Source: Blattabacterium cuenoti
Lineage (GTDB): Bacteria; Bacteroidota; Bacteroidia; Flavobacteriales; Blattabacteriaceae
Direction: 5' to 3'
Assembly: GCF_014252095.1 (NCBI RefSeq)
Contig: NZ_CP059210.1
Coordinates: 224,392-288,391 of the forward strand
DNA: 64,000 bases
The notes beneath the pieces are model-generated. The model saw only the letters and a list, made by a program, of their open reading frames with translations, had not been told where the DNA came from and did not search any database. A program made the position numbers and the translations under genes. Below, one piece after another: positions 53,703-60,058 of this stretch. How positions within the stretch are numbered: position 1 is the stretch's first letter; each line of letters begins with the position of its first letter.

Positions 53703-54509
53703 TTAAAAACAAAGTTTGATAAATTCTTTGACAATCAATATTAAAAGAGGGATGGATTTTTCTGTTTCTTGAAAAAATGATTTCATCAAATGGATAGATT
53801 CAGAAGATTCCTTTTGTTCAGATAACCCCATCATAATGGATATAGCAAAAACTCGTAAATCCATACACCTAGCTGTAATTACGGATGAAACAATATTACT
53901 CATTCCAACACTATCCCCACCCATGGATCGTATCATCGCATATTCTGCATGGGTTTTATAATGAGGATAAGGATAAGCCACGTAGACCCCTTTTTGTATG
54001 ATAATATTATGATTCATGGCTATATTCTCTGCCATTTCAAGCATTTTTTGATCATATGGTTCTGTTATTCCCAAAAAATTATTCTTCATAAATTTTTTCA
54101 TATTAGGACTTTCTGGGAAAAGATTAATATGATCTTTTACGAACATTACATCCCCTGTTTTGTAGTTTGGATTCACTCCTCCAGAAATATTAATTAATAT
54201 CAATTTATCTATCCCCATATTTTTACACATTACTAGAGGAAAAGGAGTATATTCCTCTTCATCCTCATAATAAGAGGAAAAAGGTTCTATTAGAAATAGA
54301 ACCTTTTTCCCTTCTATATCTCCAGATATAAATTTTCCATATACTTTTGTAAAATTTGGAATTTCCTCGTAAGGAATGCATATAGGATTTTTTATTTCCT
54401 GGACCAATGGATGAAACTGATTTCCTAATAATATTATTCCAAATTCAGGTTTTTCTTTGATTTTTTTTTGTATATATTTTGTGGATTTTTCTTCTAAAGT
54501 CATTGACAT
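53703..54509 (-). CDS. Purine nucleoside phosphorylase homologue with altered active site
   Basis: The 268-residue protein aligns along its length with trimeric purine nucleoside phosphorylase: MGIDKLILINISGGVNPNY, TGDVMFVKDHINLF, HAEYAMIRSMGGDSVGMS and ITARCMDLRVFAIS. The active-site positions differ from the family. The GSGLG phosphate loop is GNQFH (29-33), GRFHxYEG is replaced around EPFSSYYED (75-83), NAAGG is NISGG (107-111), the FETPAE purine-binding loop is YKTHAE (184-189, Glu to Lys) and the SxxTN strand ends MMG (226-228). The frame is open, so the fold is probably made, but normal phosphorolysis of inosine or guanosine is doubtful. A 33-bp piece of the gene is repeated upstream of its start. 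Confidence 0.8.
   Translation of the reverse strand: MSMTLEEKSTKYIQKKIKEKPEFGIILLGNQFHPLVQEIKNPICIPYEEIPNFTKVYGKFISGDIEGKKVLFLIEPFSSYYEDEEEYTPFPLVMCKNMGIDKLILINISGGVNPNYKTGDVMFVKDHINLFPESPNMKKFMKNNFLGITEPYDQKMLEMAENIAMNHNIIIQKGVYVAYPYPHYKTHAEYAMIRSMGGDSVGMSNIVSSVITARCMDLRVFAISIMMGLSEQKESSESIHLMKSFFQETEKSIPLLILIVKEFIKLCF
54345..54377 (-). repeat. Source copy of a 33-bp repeat inside the phosphorylase gene
   Basis: This segment encodes residues about 45-55 (IPYEEIPNFTK) of the phosphorylase homologue. It recurs with one mismatch at 54538-54570, 193 bp away in the same orientation. Confidence 0.85.
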
Positions 54510-54537
54510 AAAAATTTTTTTTCTTTTCTATTTACAA

Positions 54538-54570
54538 TTTTGTAAAATTTTGAATTTCCTCGTAAGGAAT
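54538..54570 (-). repeat. Duplicated 33-bp phosphorylase fragment in the 5' spacer
   Basis: One mismatch from 54345-54377. Beyond an extra three bases the match goes on for about five more (GCATA). Read in the matching frame it gives CIIPYEEIQNFTK. It lies in the 176-bp spacer between murB and the phosphorylase gene (54510-54685), which holds no gene I can support. Confidence 0.85.
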
Positions 54571-54602
54571 AATGCATAAAAAGAAAAGTAAATAAAATAA
54601 AA

Positions 54603-54610
54603 CAAAGGTA
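54603..54610 (-). promoter_or_regulatory. Candidate -7 box upstream of the phosphorylase gene
   Basis: The minus strand reads TACCTTTG, matching TAnnTTTG, about 94 bp before the gene. A transcript from here would carry the 33-bp repeat copy in its leader. No -33 element was found. Confidence 0.3.
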
Positions 54611-54685
54611 AATGCTTTCCTTTAGATAGTGAAGTTTTACTTTTTTTCCATAAATTTTTTCATTATTGAGTGTTTTTTTCACGAA

Positions 54686-55711
54686 CTATCGTATGAGATT
54701 CACTTCCCTTGATAAAACAAGGCCCAACTTATTTTTTATATTTTGAGTTATTTTTTCTGAAAAAGAATATATATCCATTCCACTAGCTCTTCCATAGTTT
54801 ACCAAAACTATAGGTTGTTTTTCATATACACCTACATCCCCCTGTTTTTTTCCTTTCCATCCTATAGTTTCAATCAATGAACTAGCAGATAGTTTCACTT
54901 GATTAGTAGAAATAGAATATCCTGTAATAGTTGGATATTTAGATTTTAATTTTTTAAAATCTAATATCCCTATTATTGGATTCATAAAAAAACTACCAGC
55001 ATTTCCTATTTTTTTTGGGTTTGGAAGTTTTCTATTTCTAATGTAAAGAATAGCCTTACTTAAATCATACATAGTTGGTTTTTTAATATTTCTTTTTTTT
55101 AATTCTTCTTGAATTTCAATGGAATAAATGTTCAATTTGTGATTTTTTTTTCTTAATAGAAAGGTAACAGATAAAACCAAAAATTTATTCTTGGAATGTG
55201 ACTGCTTAAAAAAAGAATGACGATATTCTAGTTGACATTCTTCTCGTGTGAAAATTCGTATTTTTCCCTTATTCGTTTCATATACTTGAACTTCCAATAA
55301 AGTATCCTTTATTTCTGCTCCATAGGCTCCAATATTTTGAATTGGAGCGGCTCCAACCGTACCAGGAATAAACGATAAATTCTCTAATCCACTGAAACCT
55401 TTTTTTATAGTCCAACCTACAAATTCATTCCAATTTTCTCCAGCAAAAGCTTGAACAACTGCTTGATTCTCGTTTTCATTCATCACTTTCTTTCCTTTGA
55501 TCCCAATTTTAATTACCATTCCTTGATAATAATTCTTTAAAAAAAGAATATTACTTCCATTTCCCAAAAAAAGTTTTGGAATGGATGGGTACTTACAAAA
55601 AATTTCTTGTATATCTTCTATACTTTTCACATTGACAAAATAATGTGCATAAACATTTATTCCAAATGTATTAAAATTTTTGAGAGAAAAATTTTTTTTA
55701 ATATCTAACAT
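54686..55711 (-). CDS. murB: UDP-N-acetylenolpyruvoylglucosamine reductase
   Basis: MurB reduces enolpyruvyl-UDP-GlcNAc to UDP-MurNAc with NADPH and FAD, feeding murC. The 341-residue protein has the FAD-binding segments NTFGINVYAHYFVNV, KLFLGNGSNILFLKN, GFSGLENLSFIPGTVGAAPIQNIGAYG and the substrate loop EYRHSFFKQ. KIGNAGSFFMNPII carries the catalytic Ser, and SASSLIETIGWKGKKQGDVGVYEKQPIVLVN the C-terminal domain. It is of the longer type I form, as in E. coli. Although a cell-wall gene, it is 5 kb outside the main mur cluster. Confidence 0.95.
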   Translation of the reverse strand: MLDIKKNFSLKNFNTFGINVYAHYFVNVKSIEDIQEIFCKYPSIPKLFLGNGSNILFLKNYYQGMVIKIGIKGKKVMNENENQAVVQAFAGENWNEFVGWTIKKGFSGLENLSFIPGTVGAAPIQNIGAYGAEIKDTLLEVQVYETNKGKIRIFTREECQLEYRHSFFKQSHSKNKFLVLSVTFLLRKKNHKLNIYSIEIQEELKKRNIKKPTMYDLSKAILYIRNRKLPNPKKIGNAGSFFMNPIIGILDFKKLKSKYPTITGYSISTNQVKLSASSLIETIGWKGKKQGDVGVYEKQPIVLVNYGRASGMDIYSFSEKITQNIKNKLGLVLSREVNLIR

Positions 55712-55746
55712 AGAGAAAAATATTTTTCTAAAAAAACAAAGACAAT

Positions 55747-55777
55747 TTTGTGCGTAAATATTGTATGATTAAATTTA
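55747..55777 (+). promoter_or_regulatory. Likely Bacteroidota promoter for the ytxH-like gene
   Basis: TTTG (55747-55750), a 19-bp spacer and TAAATTTA (55770-55777, one base off TAnnTTTG) give the best two-part promoter match that I found. It ends 22 bp before the start codon. Confidence 0.5.
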
Positions 55778-55799
55778 TTATAAATATAAAATTGTTATT

Positions 55800-56063
55800 A
55801 TGAAAAAAGGAGGAAGTTTTTTTTGGGGAGTGATTCTGGGAACAATGGCAGGTTTAATAGTAGGAATTTTGTTAGCTCCAAGAAAAGAGGATAAAATTAG
55901 AAATATACTAGGAAAAAAAACAGAAGAACTGAGAGATAATTTACAAGAAATAAGTAAAAAAATAGGAAAAAAAGTACATAAAATTAAATCTAACCTTGAG
56001 GAAAAATGGAAAAAAAATAAAAAAGATAAAATGGACAAAGTCGAAGAGGAATTGGGGACTTAA
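55800..56063 (+). CDS. YtxH domain-containing protein
   Basis: An 87-residue protein with one N-terminal glycine-rich membrane helix (GVILGTMAGLIVGILLAP, about 10-27) followed by PRKEDKIRNIL and a long charged, lysine-rich helical tail. This arrangement defines the YtxH family, small envelope-associated proteins of unknown biochemical function that are common in Bacteroidota. It lies 16 bp before a holin-like membrane gene, an arrangement I associate with flavobacteria. The two probably work in the same membrane process. A divergent promoter region lies before it, shared with murB. Confidence 0.82.
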   Translation: MKKGGSFFWGVILGTMAGLIVGILLAPRKEDKIRNILGKKTEELRDNLQEISKKIGKKVHKIKSNLEEKWKKNKKDKMDKVEEELGT

Positions 56064-56079
56064 TTTTTTGATCTAAAAA

Positions 56080-56391
56080 ATGTTTTTTTTTATTAAAAAT
56101 TTCATCAAAAGAAAATTGGAACGTTTTCAAAATGAAGCGCTTAAAATGATCATATCCATCATGACAGAAATTTTTCTGAATTTTTTTTTTCTTTTACTTG
56201 GCGTCATGATCTTTTTTGCTGGAAGTCTTGCCTTATCTTTTTTTCTATCCTATTATTTTGGAAATTATGTAGTGGGATTTGGGATTATTACTATCTTATA
56301 TCTTTTTCTTTTCTTTTTTATATTTTTTTTCTGTAAAGACTTTATACGATTTTTCATTAAAAATTCTTTTTTTAAAGTTTTTAAAAAATAA
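56080..56391 (+). CDS. Small membrane protein, phage-holin superfamily III-like
   Basis: The 103-residue protein has a short amphipathic N-terminus (KNFIKRKLERFQNEALKM) and two closely spaced membrane helices (about 28-56 and 62-88) rich in Phe and Leu, ending with a basic tail. Bacteroidota proteins of this shape after a YtxH gene are usually placed in the holin superfamily III. The name comes from topology; there is no phage nearby and no reason to infer lysis. The function is unknown. rlmB starts 14 bp downstream on the same strand. Confidence 0.65.
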   Translation: MFFFIKNFIKRKLERFQNEALKMIISIMTEIFLNFFFLLLGVMIFFAGSLALSFFLSYYFGNYVVGFGIITILYLFLFFFIFFFCKDFIRFFIKNSFFKVFKK

Positions 56392-56405
56392 AATTATGTA
56401 CTCTC

Positions 56406-57155
56406 ATGAGTAAATTAGAAATTATTTATGGAATACATCCCTTAATAGAAGCTATTCAATCCAAAAGGAGTATTAGTAAGCTATTTTTCCAAATAGGATG
56501 GAAAAAAAAATGTAGTCCTTATTACAAAAAGTTAATTTCTCTCTCCAAGAGAGAAAATATTCCCATTCAGATCGTTCCTAAAAATAAATTTCATCAGTTT
56601 AACAATAAAAATCATCAAGGAGTTTTTGCTCTTCTCCCTCCAATAGAAACTTATTTCATAGAAGATTTACTTCCTATATTTTATGAAAAAGGAAAAAACC
56701 CACTTTTACTCATTTTAGATCGTATTACGGATGTAAGAAATTTTGGATCTATCATTCGTACTGCTGCGTGTTCTGGTGTAGATGCTATCATTATTCCAAA
56801 AAAATATACAGCCATGATTGGCTCTGATTCTATCAAAACTTCTTCAGGAGCTTTATTTAAAGTTCCAATATGTCAAGAAAAAAATATTAAGAAAACTATA
56901 GAGTATTTGATGAAATCCGGTTTAAAGATTGTTTCCGCTACAGAAAAATCTAATATCTATTGGTATAAAATAGATTTTTCAGGTCCTACGGCTATCATTT
57001 TTGGAAATGAATCTAATGGAATTTTTCCTAAATATTTAGAAATAACCTCCGAAAAGGCAAAAATACCAGCTATACACGGAATATCCTCTTTAAATGTTTC
57101 TGTAGCTTGTGGGATTATTTTATATGAAGTATTTCGACAAAGAGAGTTTAAATAA
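56406..57155 (+). CDS. rlmB: 23S rRNA (guanosine-2'-O-)-methyltransferase, RlmB/TrmH family
   Basis: A SPOUT-class (knotted) methyltransferase of 249 residues. The N-terminal substrate-binding domain begins IYGIHPLIEAIQS, typical of RlmB. LLILDRITDVRNFGSIIRTAACSGVDAII is motif 1, with the catalytic Arg and Asn. AIIFGNESNGI is motif 2 and IPAIHGISSLNVSVACGIILYEVFRQ is motif 3, which forms the SAM-binding knot. It probably methylates G2251 of 23S rRNA, although the TrmH family has several substrates. It ends 5 bp from the convergent pheS. Confidence 0.9.
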   Translation: MSKLEIIYGIHPLIEAIQSKRSISKLFFQIGWKKKCSPYYKKLISLSKRENIPIQIVPKNKFHQFNNKNHQGVFALLPPIETYFIEDLLPIFYEKGKNPLLLILDRITDVRNFGSIIRTAACSGVDAIIIPKKYTAMIGSDSIKTSSGALFKVPICQEKNIKKTIEYLMKSGLKIVSATEKSNIYWYKIDFSGPTAIIFGNESNGIFPKYLEITSEKAKIPAIHGISSLNVSVACGIILYEVFRQREFK

Positions 57156-57160
57156 AACTA

Positions 57161-58144
57161 TTAAAAATCACTCTGAAATTGTCTTAAAAAACGAATATCA
57201 TTATCAAAATAAATTCTAATGTCATCCATTTGATAAATCAGTAATGCAAGACGTTCTATCCCTATACCAAAAGCAAATCCAGAATAAATTTCTGAATCAA
57301 TATTTACGTTTTTCAATACTTGTGGATCTATCATCCCACATCCCATAATCTCTAACCATCCTGTATGATTATTATATATATCCACTTCTGCACTAGGTTC
57401 TGTAAATGGAAAATACGAAGGACGAAATCTAATTTTTACTTTTCCAAAAAGAGAGGTGATCAAATAATGAATAGTTTGTTTTAGGTCTGAAAAGGACACT
57501 TTTTTATCGATATAAAAACCTTCTGCTTGGTGAAACATAAAATAGGAACGAGAGGAAATCGTTTCATTTCTATATACTTTTCCGATAGATAAAATACGAG
57601 AAGGTGGACTGTTCTTTTTCATATATCGTATTTGTACAGAGGAAGTATGTGTGCGCAATACAATATCTGGATTTTTGCATAAAAAAAAGGTATCCTGCAT
57701 ATCCCTAGATGGGTGATCGATAGGGATATTTAAAGCCGTAAAGTTATGCCAATCATCTTCAATTTCAGGTCCTTCTACATAAAGAAATCCAATTTTTTTA
57801 AAGACGTCTATAATCCTATTTTTTATAATAGATATGGGATGTATAGATCCTATTTCTACAGATTTTCCTGGAATTGTAGGATCAAAATTTTCATCTTCAT
57901 CTTTGATAAAATTTTTAAAATGATTTATTTGTATTTTTTTTTGAACCTCCTTTTTTAAATCATTGATGATTTTACCCAAAATTTTTCTTTCCTGAATAGG
58001 AATTTTTTTTAATTTTTTAAATAAAACCGTCAAAATTCCCTTTTTTTTACCCAAAAATTTAATTCTGAAGGCTTCTGAATCTTCAGAATTTTTAGCCTGA
58101 AAACAGTTTATCTCCTTTTTTATTTGATCCACTTTTTGATACAT
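57161..58144 (-). CDS. pheS: Phenylalanyl-tRNA synthetase alpha subunit
   Basis: PheS is the catalytic subunit of the (alpha-beta)2 enzyme that charges tRNA-Phe. The N-terminal coiled coil (about 1-75) is followed by class II motifs: HPISIIKNRIIDVFKKIGF, LNIPIDHPSRDMQDTFF, RTHTSSVQIRYM, YRNETISSRSYFMFHQAEGFYID, RFRPSYFPFTEPSAEVDI and FAFGIGIERLALLIYQMDDIR. I chose the start at 58144 (MYQKVDQIKKEINCF), 13 bp after the upstream gene's stop; an in-frame ATG at 58195 would overlap that gene. The length is 327 residues. pheT is not in the window. Confidence 0.95.
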   Translation of the reverse strand: MYQKVDQIKKEINCFQAKNSEDSEAFRIKFLGKKKGILTVLFKKLKKIPIQERKILGKIINDLKKEVQKKIQINHFKNFIKDEDENFDPTIPGKSVEIGSIHPISIIKNRIIDVFKKIGFLYVEGPEIEDDWHNFTALNIPIDHPSRDMQDTFFLCKNPDIVLRTHTSSVQIRYMKKNSPPSRILSIGKVYRNETISSRSYFMFHQAEGFYIDKKVSFSDLKQTIHYLITSLFGKVKIRFRPSYFPFTEPSAEVDIYNNHTGWLEIMGCGMIDPQVLKNVNIDSEIYSGFAFGIGIERLALLIYQMDDIRIYFDNDIRFLRQFQSDF

Positions 58145-58157
58145 AAAACATAAAATC

Positions 58158-58538
58158 TTATGATTTCTGAATGTCCTCCAGAATATTTTCTTCATTCATA
58201 TAACGAATGATCGCTTTTTGAATTAAAAACGATTGTTCTTCTTTGTTTAAAAGGGGAAGATTCTTTTTTAAAAGATAATGAGGCCATCCTTCTCTGTCTC
58301 TTCCAATAAACCTATAATATCCAAAAGGTTCTAATATTCTACATATGGAAATATGTAAAATATTAATTTTATCTTCTCTATTCAAAAAAAGATTTTTTCC
58401 CTTTCCAAGTTCTTGAATCCCTATCAGGTAAATAATCCCAATGAGATCAATTTCTCCTTCTATGCAAAAATGATTTCGTATATATAAAATGACTTTATTC
58501 CAATTTATATGAAATTTTTGTATAAATTTTTTTTTCAT
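58158..58538 (-). CDS. Conserved flavobacterial protein of unknown function
   Basis: I do not know a function for this 126-residue soluble protein. It is a type found just upstream of pheS in flavobacteria. The stretch INWNKVILYIRNHF, then EIDLIGIIYLIGIQELGKG, then ICRILEPFGYYRFIGRDREGWPHY looks strongly conserved, with a dense run of aromatic and charged residues at GYYRFIGRDREGWPHY that could be a binding surface. No signal peptide, helix bundle or catalytic motif is recognisable. It is not ScpB. It lies 13 bp before pheS and diverges from cvpA with only 18 bp between start codons. Confidence 0.75.
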   Translation of the reverse strand: MKKKFIQKFHINWNKVILYIRNHFCIEGEIDLIGIIYLIGIQELGKGKNLFLNREDKINILHISICRILEPFGYYRFIGRDREGWPHYLLKKNLPLLNKEEQSFLIQKAIIRYMNEENILEDIQKS

Positions 58539-58556
58539 TTTTTAGTAAAAAAAGTT

Positions 58557-59084
58557 ATGGTTGGCACAGATATCATCATTCTAATTATCGTTTTATATGG
58601 TGCATGTAAAGGGTACAGAAAAGGATTACTCTCCCAATTATTTGTATTCATAATATGTTTTTTTTTCCTATACAAAGGAATCAATGTTTTTCACTTTGTT
58701 TCAGAAAAATTACTAAAAAAATACAGTAAGGAAGAACCCTTTTTTACAGGTTTTTCTCTAATAATTTCATTTTTTTTTATAATATTTATAGCTTTTTTAA
58801 CTAAAAACATCATAGAAATAATTTTTAAAATCACATGGATAAAACCTTTTGATCAAGGATTTGGCGGTCTTTTAGGTCTGATAAAATATTTTTTTTATCT
58901 ATCAATATGGATTTTTTTTCTTAAAGAAGCAAATAAAAAAATAAATTTAATTCCTTATAATTTTTTTTCAAATTCCTTTGAAAAAGAGTTTCAATATATT
59001 TTTGATATATCTAGGAAAGAATTTTTGTTTTTTTTTAAAAAATTAGAAGAATTATACTTTCTATTTTCAAATATCATCCAATGA
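58557..59084 (+). CDS. CvpA family membrane protein
   Basis: A 175-residue inner-membrane protein with about four helices and the N-terminal pattern TDIIILIIVLYGACKGYRKGLLSQL, the hallmark of CvpA/colicin V production proteins (GxxKGxRKGL). PFDQGFGGLLGLIKYF in the middle is a second conserved patch. The function is not firmly known; in other bacteria CvpA affects envelope stability. I chose the ATG at 58557 because it aligns with family starts; an in-frame ATG at 58509 would overlap the divergent gene. It overlaps the LuxE-like gene by 4 bp (ATGA), so their translation is likely to be coupled. Confidence 0.83.
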   Translation: MVGTDIIILIIVLYGACKGYRKGLLSQLFVFIICFFFLYKGINVFHFVSEKLLKKYSKEEPFFTGFSLIISFFFIIFIAFLTKNIIEIIFKITWIKPFDQGFGGLLGLIKYFFYLSIWIFFLKEANKKINLIPYNFFSNSFEKEFQYIFDISRKEFLFFFKKLEELYFLFSNIIQ

Positions 59085-60058
59085 ACTTTCAAAAAAAGAT
59101 TTTTTCTATAGAATCCAAAAAAGAATTTGAAGCTTTAACTTTAGAAATATTCAATTATCAAGTAAGAAATAACCAGATTTACAGAAATTATCTTCAATTA
59201 TTAAAAATTGATCCATTTCGGATTAACAATATTTCTGAAATTCCATTTTTTCCTATTTCCTTTTTTAAAACTCATTGTGTTTGTAGTCCATCAAAAATGA
59301 TTCCAGAAATTATTTTTACCAGTACTGGAACGACAGGAATAAAAAGTAAACATTATGTAGCTGATTTACTGATTTATAGAAATAGCATTTGTAAAGGATT
59401 TGAATATTTTTATGGTCCCATAGAAAAATTCCAATTTTTAGCTTTAGTTCCTTTCTATAGAGAGGATTCTTCTTTAATTTATATGATGAAATACTTTATC
59501 AAAAAAACATATAAAAATGGAAGTAATTTTATTTCTTTTCAAAAAAAACCTCCTCTTCATTATGAAAAAAATATTTTAATTTTTGGGATTAGTCTTTATT
59601 TATTAGACTTTTTAGAGTCTCATAGAAATAGGGATCCTATTCTAGATGGATATAATAAAGATCATGTGATTCTCATGGAAACAGGAGGAATGAAGGGGAA
59701 AAGAAAAGAAATCATACGAAAAGAATTACATTATCTTTTAAAGAAAGGTTTTGGGGTAAAAAATATTCACTCTGAATATGGAATGACCGAATTGCTTTCT
59801 CAAGCATATGCAAAAAAAAACGGAATTTTTAGATGTCCTCCTTGGATGAAAGTATACATCAGAGATCCGGAAGATCCTTTTATCCATATAGAGAACCATA
59901 AAATAGGTGGAATTGATATTATTGATTTATCTAATTATTTATCTTGTCCTTTTATTTCTACCAATGATTTAGGAAAAAAAATAAACGATGAGGAATTCGA
60001 AGTATTAGGAAGGATGGATTTATCAGACGTACGGGGATGCAGTCTGATGACATTTTAA
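59081..60058 (+). CDS. LuxE-like acyl-protein synthetase/acyltransferase
   Basis: The 325-residue protein belongs to the LuxE-type adenylating family related to acyl-CoA ligases. IIFTSTGTTGIKSKHYV is the adenylate-binding P-loop-like motif. NIHSEYGMTELLSQAYA is the second adenylate motif, with YGMTE. GGIDIIDLSNYLSCPFISTNDLGKK and VLGRMDLSDVRGCS close the domain, with a conserved Asp. In flavobacteria such genes, outside any lux operon, are common but of unknown substrate. Carboxylate activation followed by transfer to a protein or lipid is the likely chemistry. No light-emission genes are present. It is coupled to cvpA and overlaps pit by 4 bp in convergent orientation. Confidence 0.82.
   Translation: MNFQKKIFSIESKKEFEALTLEIFNYQVRNNQIYRNYLQLLKIDPFRINNISEIPFFPISFFKTHCVCSPSKMIPEIIFTSTGTTGIKSKHYVADLLIYRNSICKGFEYFYGPIEKFQFLALVPFYREDSSLIYMMKYFIKKTYKNGSNFISFQKKPPLHYEKNILIFGISLYLLDFLESHRNRDPILDGYNKDHVILMETGGMKGKRKEIIRKELHYLLKKGFGVKNIHSEYGMTELLSQAYAKKNGIFRCPPWMKVYIRDPEDPFIHIENHKIGGIDIIDLSNYLSCPFISTNDLGKKINDEEFEVLGRMDLSDVRGCSLMTF

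Noticed and set aside
54500-54682. A 60-codon minus-strand frame between murB and the phosphorylase gene
   Set aside because: It resembles no family, overlaps the phosphorylase start, and runs through the 33-bp repeat in a different frame from the one that encodes the duplicated peptide. It is more likely eroded spacer than a gene.
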